DNA from: Trichuris trichiura
Lineage: Eukaryota > Nematoda > Enoplea > Trichinellida > Trichuridae
Assembly: GCA_037903355.1 (NCBI GenBank)
Contig: JBAJFE010000061.1
Location: 1-64,000, forward strand
Reading direction: 5' to 3'
Length of the DNA stretch: 64,000 bases
The notes beneath the pieces are model-generated. The model had not been told where the DNA came from. It was given only the letters and a program-made list of their open reading frames with translations, and made no database searches. Of the stretch, positions 61,591-64,000 are shown piece after piece. The translations under genes were made by a program, and so were the position numbers. Position 1 is the stretch's first letter; the number at the start of each line of letters is the position of its first letter.

Positions 61591-62969
61591 AGAAAAGCAA
61601 AACTACGCTACTAATCTCCTCTCCCGGTGGACACAGTCTAATGCATATATAAAAATGTCAGGGTGAGGACAACATTATTTTTCAAGCAATAAACTGCTGC
61701 GAAAGTACAGATGCACAGGCATTGTAAAGCGGGAAGGAAACCGAAACGCTAATTAAAGAAATACGCTTAAAAAACATTACAATATTAGAACGACACGAAC
61801 TACTCTTGAATTATTTTCATTTGTTCCTATCGGGTTGGCGCTGTTGCGAGTCTGCTAGAAGTTTCTCTCACGGTTTTCAGAGCATTATGTATGTTGGAAC
61901 GAGCAAGCAATTCGAGCATGGGAATGATCAACCACAGTAAAAAGCATAAAGAACAAACAAGATATAGAATAATTCTAACAAAACAAAATGAAAAGTTTAG
62001 GCGACGTTTGTCATAATGCTGTTCATGTCCCTACTTTCTACGTAAGGTATTAACACATTTCTATATGGACATTTAAAGACCATCGGGAGCATTTCGTAAG
62101 GAGCGCCCGTACACTTACGGAAGAAAACTATTGCGCAATTAAAAATAATTTATTACCACATCCTGCAAGCCAACACTGCCCTATAAACAATGCTCCTTCC
62201 GAAGAGTTCCATTTATAGATTATTTATAAATGTTAGTAGATTGCTTAAACCAGAAACAAAAATTACAAAGAGCATAAATTAGGAAAGGTTAATTTTGGGC
62301 CCATAGTTCTTAATACATACGTTGCTAAACAAGGAAACTTAGTTTACAAATTTAAGCACTTACAGGCCATAAACTATTGTTAATGATTTAACAATTGAAG
62401 CTGGCCAGGAAACAAAGCTAAACCAAAGTAGCGAGAATTACGCTATCTAGCAAAGGTGTTAGCAGAGAAAAACGAAAGGTTAGCGCTTACTTGCAAGCAA
62501 CCGAAGACGTCAGTCAACAAGCATCGACGAAGGCTCAAACGCGGGAAGACCATGCGGAAATCAGTCCAAATTATGTACAGCATGCTGCTTCACACATAGA
62601 CACACATACGGAACCATTTGAGGGAAAAAGAAGAACACAAAAAGCAGTCGACCTGTTCAAGCAGTTAAGAAATAAAGAAGAAAAATAATAACAAGCCTTC
62701 AAGCGACCAACTATAGCAAAGGAAGAGTATATCGTTTCGTGAATCAAACACGAAAAAGGCATTTCCGACACGATAAAGAATTGGCGCCATACTTTTACTA
62801 GGAATCAAGAACCTAACCGAAACGAGGTCTATCATCCGTGAACAATGAGTCTACAATTTGCGAAAAAGCAGTGCAAATTGGGAACGAGCAAGGCGTGCGA
62901 GCCTTCGCCCCTAAAATGGTCACTTCAGACTTAGCAGAGCGAAAGAGAGACAAAAAACTTGCCGGTTAT

Positions 62970-64000
62970 TCAGTGAACGTAGCTACGAGCAGCAATGCGA
63001 GAGGCAAAACGGTTATTCGCTCTCTCGTTGATCACCGGCTCCAGTGGAGGCCGGGTTGTAGGACCCGGCTGCTCTGTGTATGTGACACCCTCCACCTGGT
63101 CGGTAAGGAAATACTCGTAAACGAAACCCTTTGCTGTGACCGTGTCGTCAGCTCTGAAACGTACGCGCAATACCGAACCGGACGATATGAACATGCTAGG
63201 AAGCTGCAACAAAAACTTTCGTCAATGAGACTCATTTTCGTAAGCAACACACTACTGTTGACCTTGTTTCCACAAAAGCGACCAAGTCGCATGGCATTCT
63301 CCGACTCTCCGTCGTACACTTCAACATAGTCGTATTCGCAATGCACCTCTTCTTCCAGTTCAAAGTTTGTGAATTGGATCTCTACCGACATGCCTTCTTC
63401 GGCTAGCAACGTCCACTCGCAAGCAACCCGATTCTCGTAGTTCGAACCTCCGTACATGGCATGGGAATAGACGTAGCCAACGCTGCGTTCCGCCCTTAGG
63501 GTCCCGCCGCATACTGAAAGAAAAAAAGCGAAGGACATAGGTCGAGCGTAAGGCGAAAGCCTACCGGACGTGTAGTGGGCTTGAAAGCCTTTCCTTTGTA
63601 CGCTGCTGTCCGAATGGAAGAACATGTACAATTCATTCTTGGAGGAAGTTATCTTTTCGGGAGCTTTCGGGCCGCAATACTTTCCTAGGCTAGGCGAATC
63701 GATTGACGAACCATCGTAAAGTTCAATTCTGTCATATGCACAATCCTGGTGAGGTTCGATTTCGAACTCGATGAAGTCCTGAAAATTTGGGGACCAAAAC
63801 GATCAAGCGTCACTGGCAGCGCAAACTACAAGTTGCAATCTATGCCCAGGCGTGGTGACAAAATGCCAAATGCATTCCTTGTCGTTGGGATAGTCTTCGG
63901 GATAGCTAGGACTTGTCAACTGTCCAAAGGCGGCGTTCAATTCAAATTTGCATCCACCTAAGCGAAACGGATGACGCTGTCCACCACAAGACTTAAGACA
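62970..64000 (-). CDS. Tolloid/BMP1-like metalloprotease, 3' end (partial)
   Basis: Minus-strand exons: beyond 64000 to 63830, 63778-63565, 63513-63263, 63203-62970; introns are 51, 51 and 59 bp. The translation starts inside the end of an EGF-like region or linker, then has a complete CUB domain (GCKFELNAAFGQLTSPSYPE, PGHRLQL, ECAYD-type CAYDRIELYDG, SVQRKGFQAHYT). A second CUB follows (VCGGTLRAERS, CEWTLLAEEG, CEYDYVEVYDG, FCGNK, LRVRFRADDTVTAKGF). The order, the phase-1 junction between the CUBs and the YSHA and AEEG motifs match the last two CUB domains of tolloid/BMP1. A tail of about 40 residues ends at the stop at 62970. Family role: secreted astacin proteases that process procollagens and release BMP-type ligands; CUBs bind substrate. 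The protease domain would lie outside this window. The donor after FCGNK is GTCAAC, which is unusual. Confidence 0.9.

Larger units (their letters stand above)
59333..62969. other. Mostly non-coding; one possible exon
   Basis: This holds the 3' flank of the receptor and of the convergent tolloid-like gene. The only frames of note are on the minus strand. The one at 61379-61590 is preceded by a TTCTCACAG acceptor, reads as a mixed helical segment ending VKQELL and then a stop. The one at 60915-61157 has no supported boundaries. Neither has a recognisable domain. Confidence 0.35.

Noticed and set aside
62838..63329. 163-codon plus-strand frame
   Set aside because: It is antisense to the CUB-coding exons, which carry clear family similarity.

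Overview
The window is eukaryotic, from an invertebrate animal. The three clear protein-coding genes are split by GT-AG introns, many only about 50-70 bp long. I infer a nematode, possibly an early-branching lineage such as the whipworms, from the compact introns, the AT-leaning background and the gene types. No ribosomal or mitochondrial marker is present to prove it.

Layout. 0-6.8 kb: no recognisable gene, with a GC-rich 40-bp minisatellite near 1 kb. 6.8-15.6 kb: a large inverted repeat. Two arms of about 2.7 kb, each made of six diverged tandem modules of about 450 bp, point away from a 3.3 kb spacer that itself holds a diverged direct duplication. 17.8-23.6 kb: a run of tandem repeats (128-bp, 126-bp and 40/202-bp higher-order units, a 21-bp unit, and a C/T/G palindrome). 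Between about 20.4 and 24.7 kb the minus strand carries several exon-like blocks with good splice signals but no recognisable domain. 26-32.5 kb: a family of foldback elements with inverted termini, a pogo/Tigger-like non-autonomous element, and a tRNA cluster (one intron-containing tRNA-Tyr and three near-identical tRNA-Val genes with two anticodons).

33.8-37.2 kb, minus strand: a complete six-exon SLC16/monocarboxylate-transporter-like gene (658 aa, 12 expected membrane segments). 37.4-54.2 kb: about 17 kb with no gene I can recognise. 54.3-59.3 kb, plus strand: a complete five-exon tachykinin/neurokinin-type rhodopsin-class GPCR (448 aa). 59.3-63 kb: mostly non-coding by eye. 62.97-64 kb, minus strand: the 3' end of a tolloid/BMP1-type metalloprotease gene (the last two CUB domains); its 5' part lies beyond the window.

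The three protein genes act in unrelated processes (solute transport across the plasma membrane, neuropeptide signalling, extracellular matrix/morphogen processing), and nothing suggests joint regulation. The most unusual part of the window is the palindromic modular array at 6.8-15.6 kb. Exon boundaries were placed by eye from splice consensus and family alignment; no search was run.
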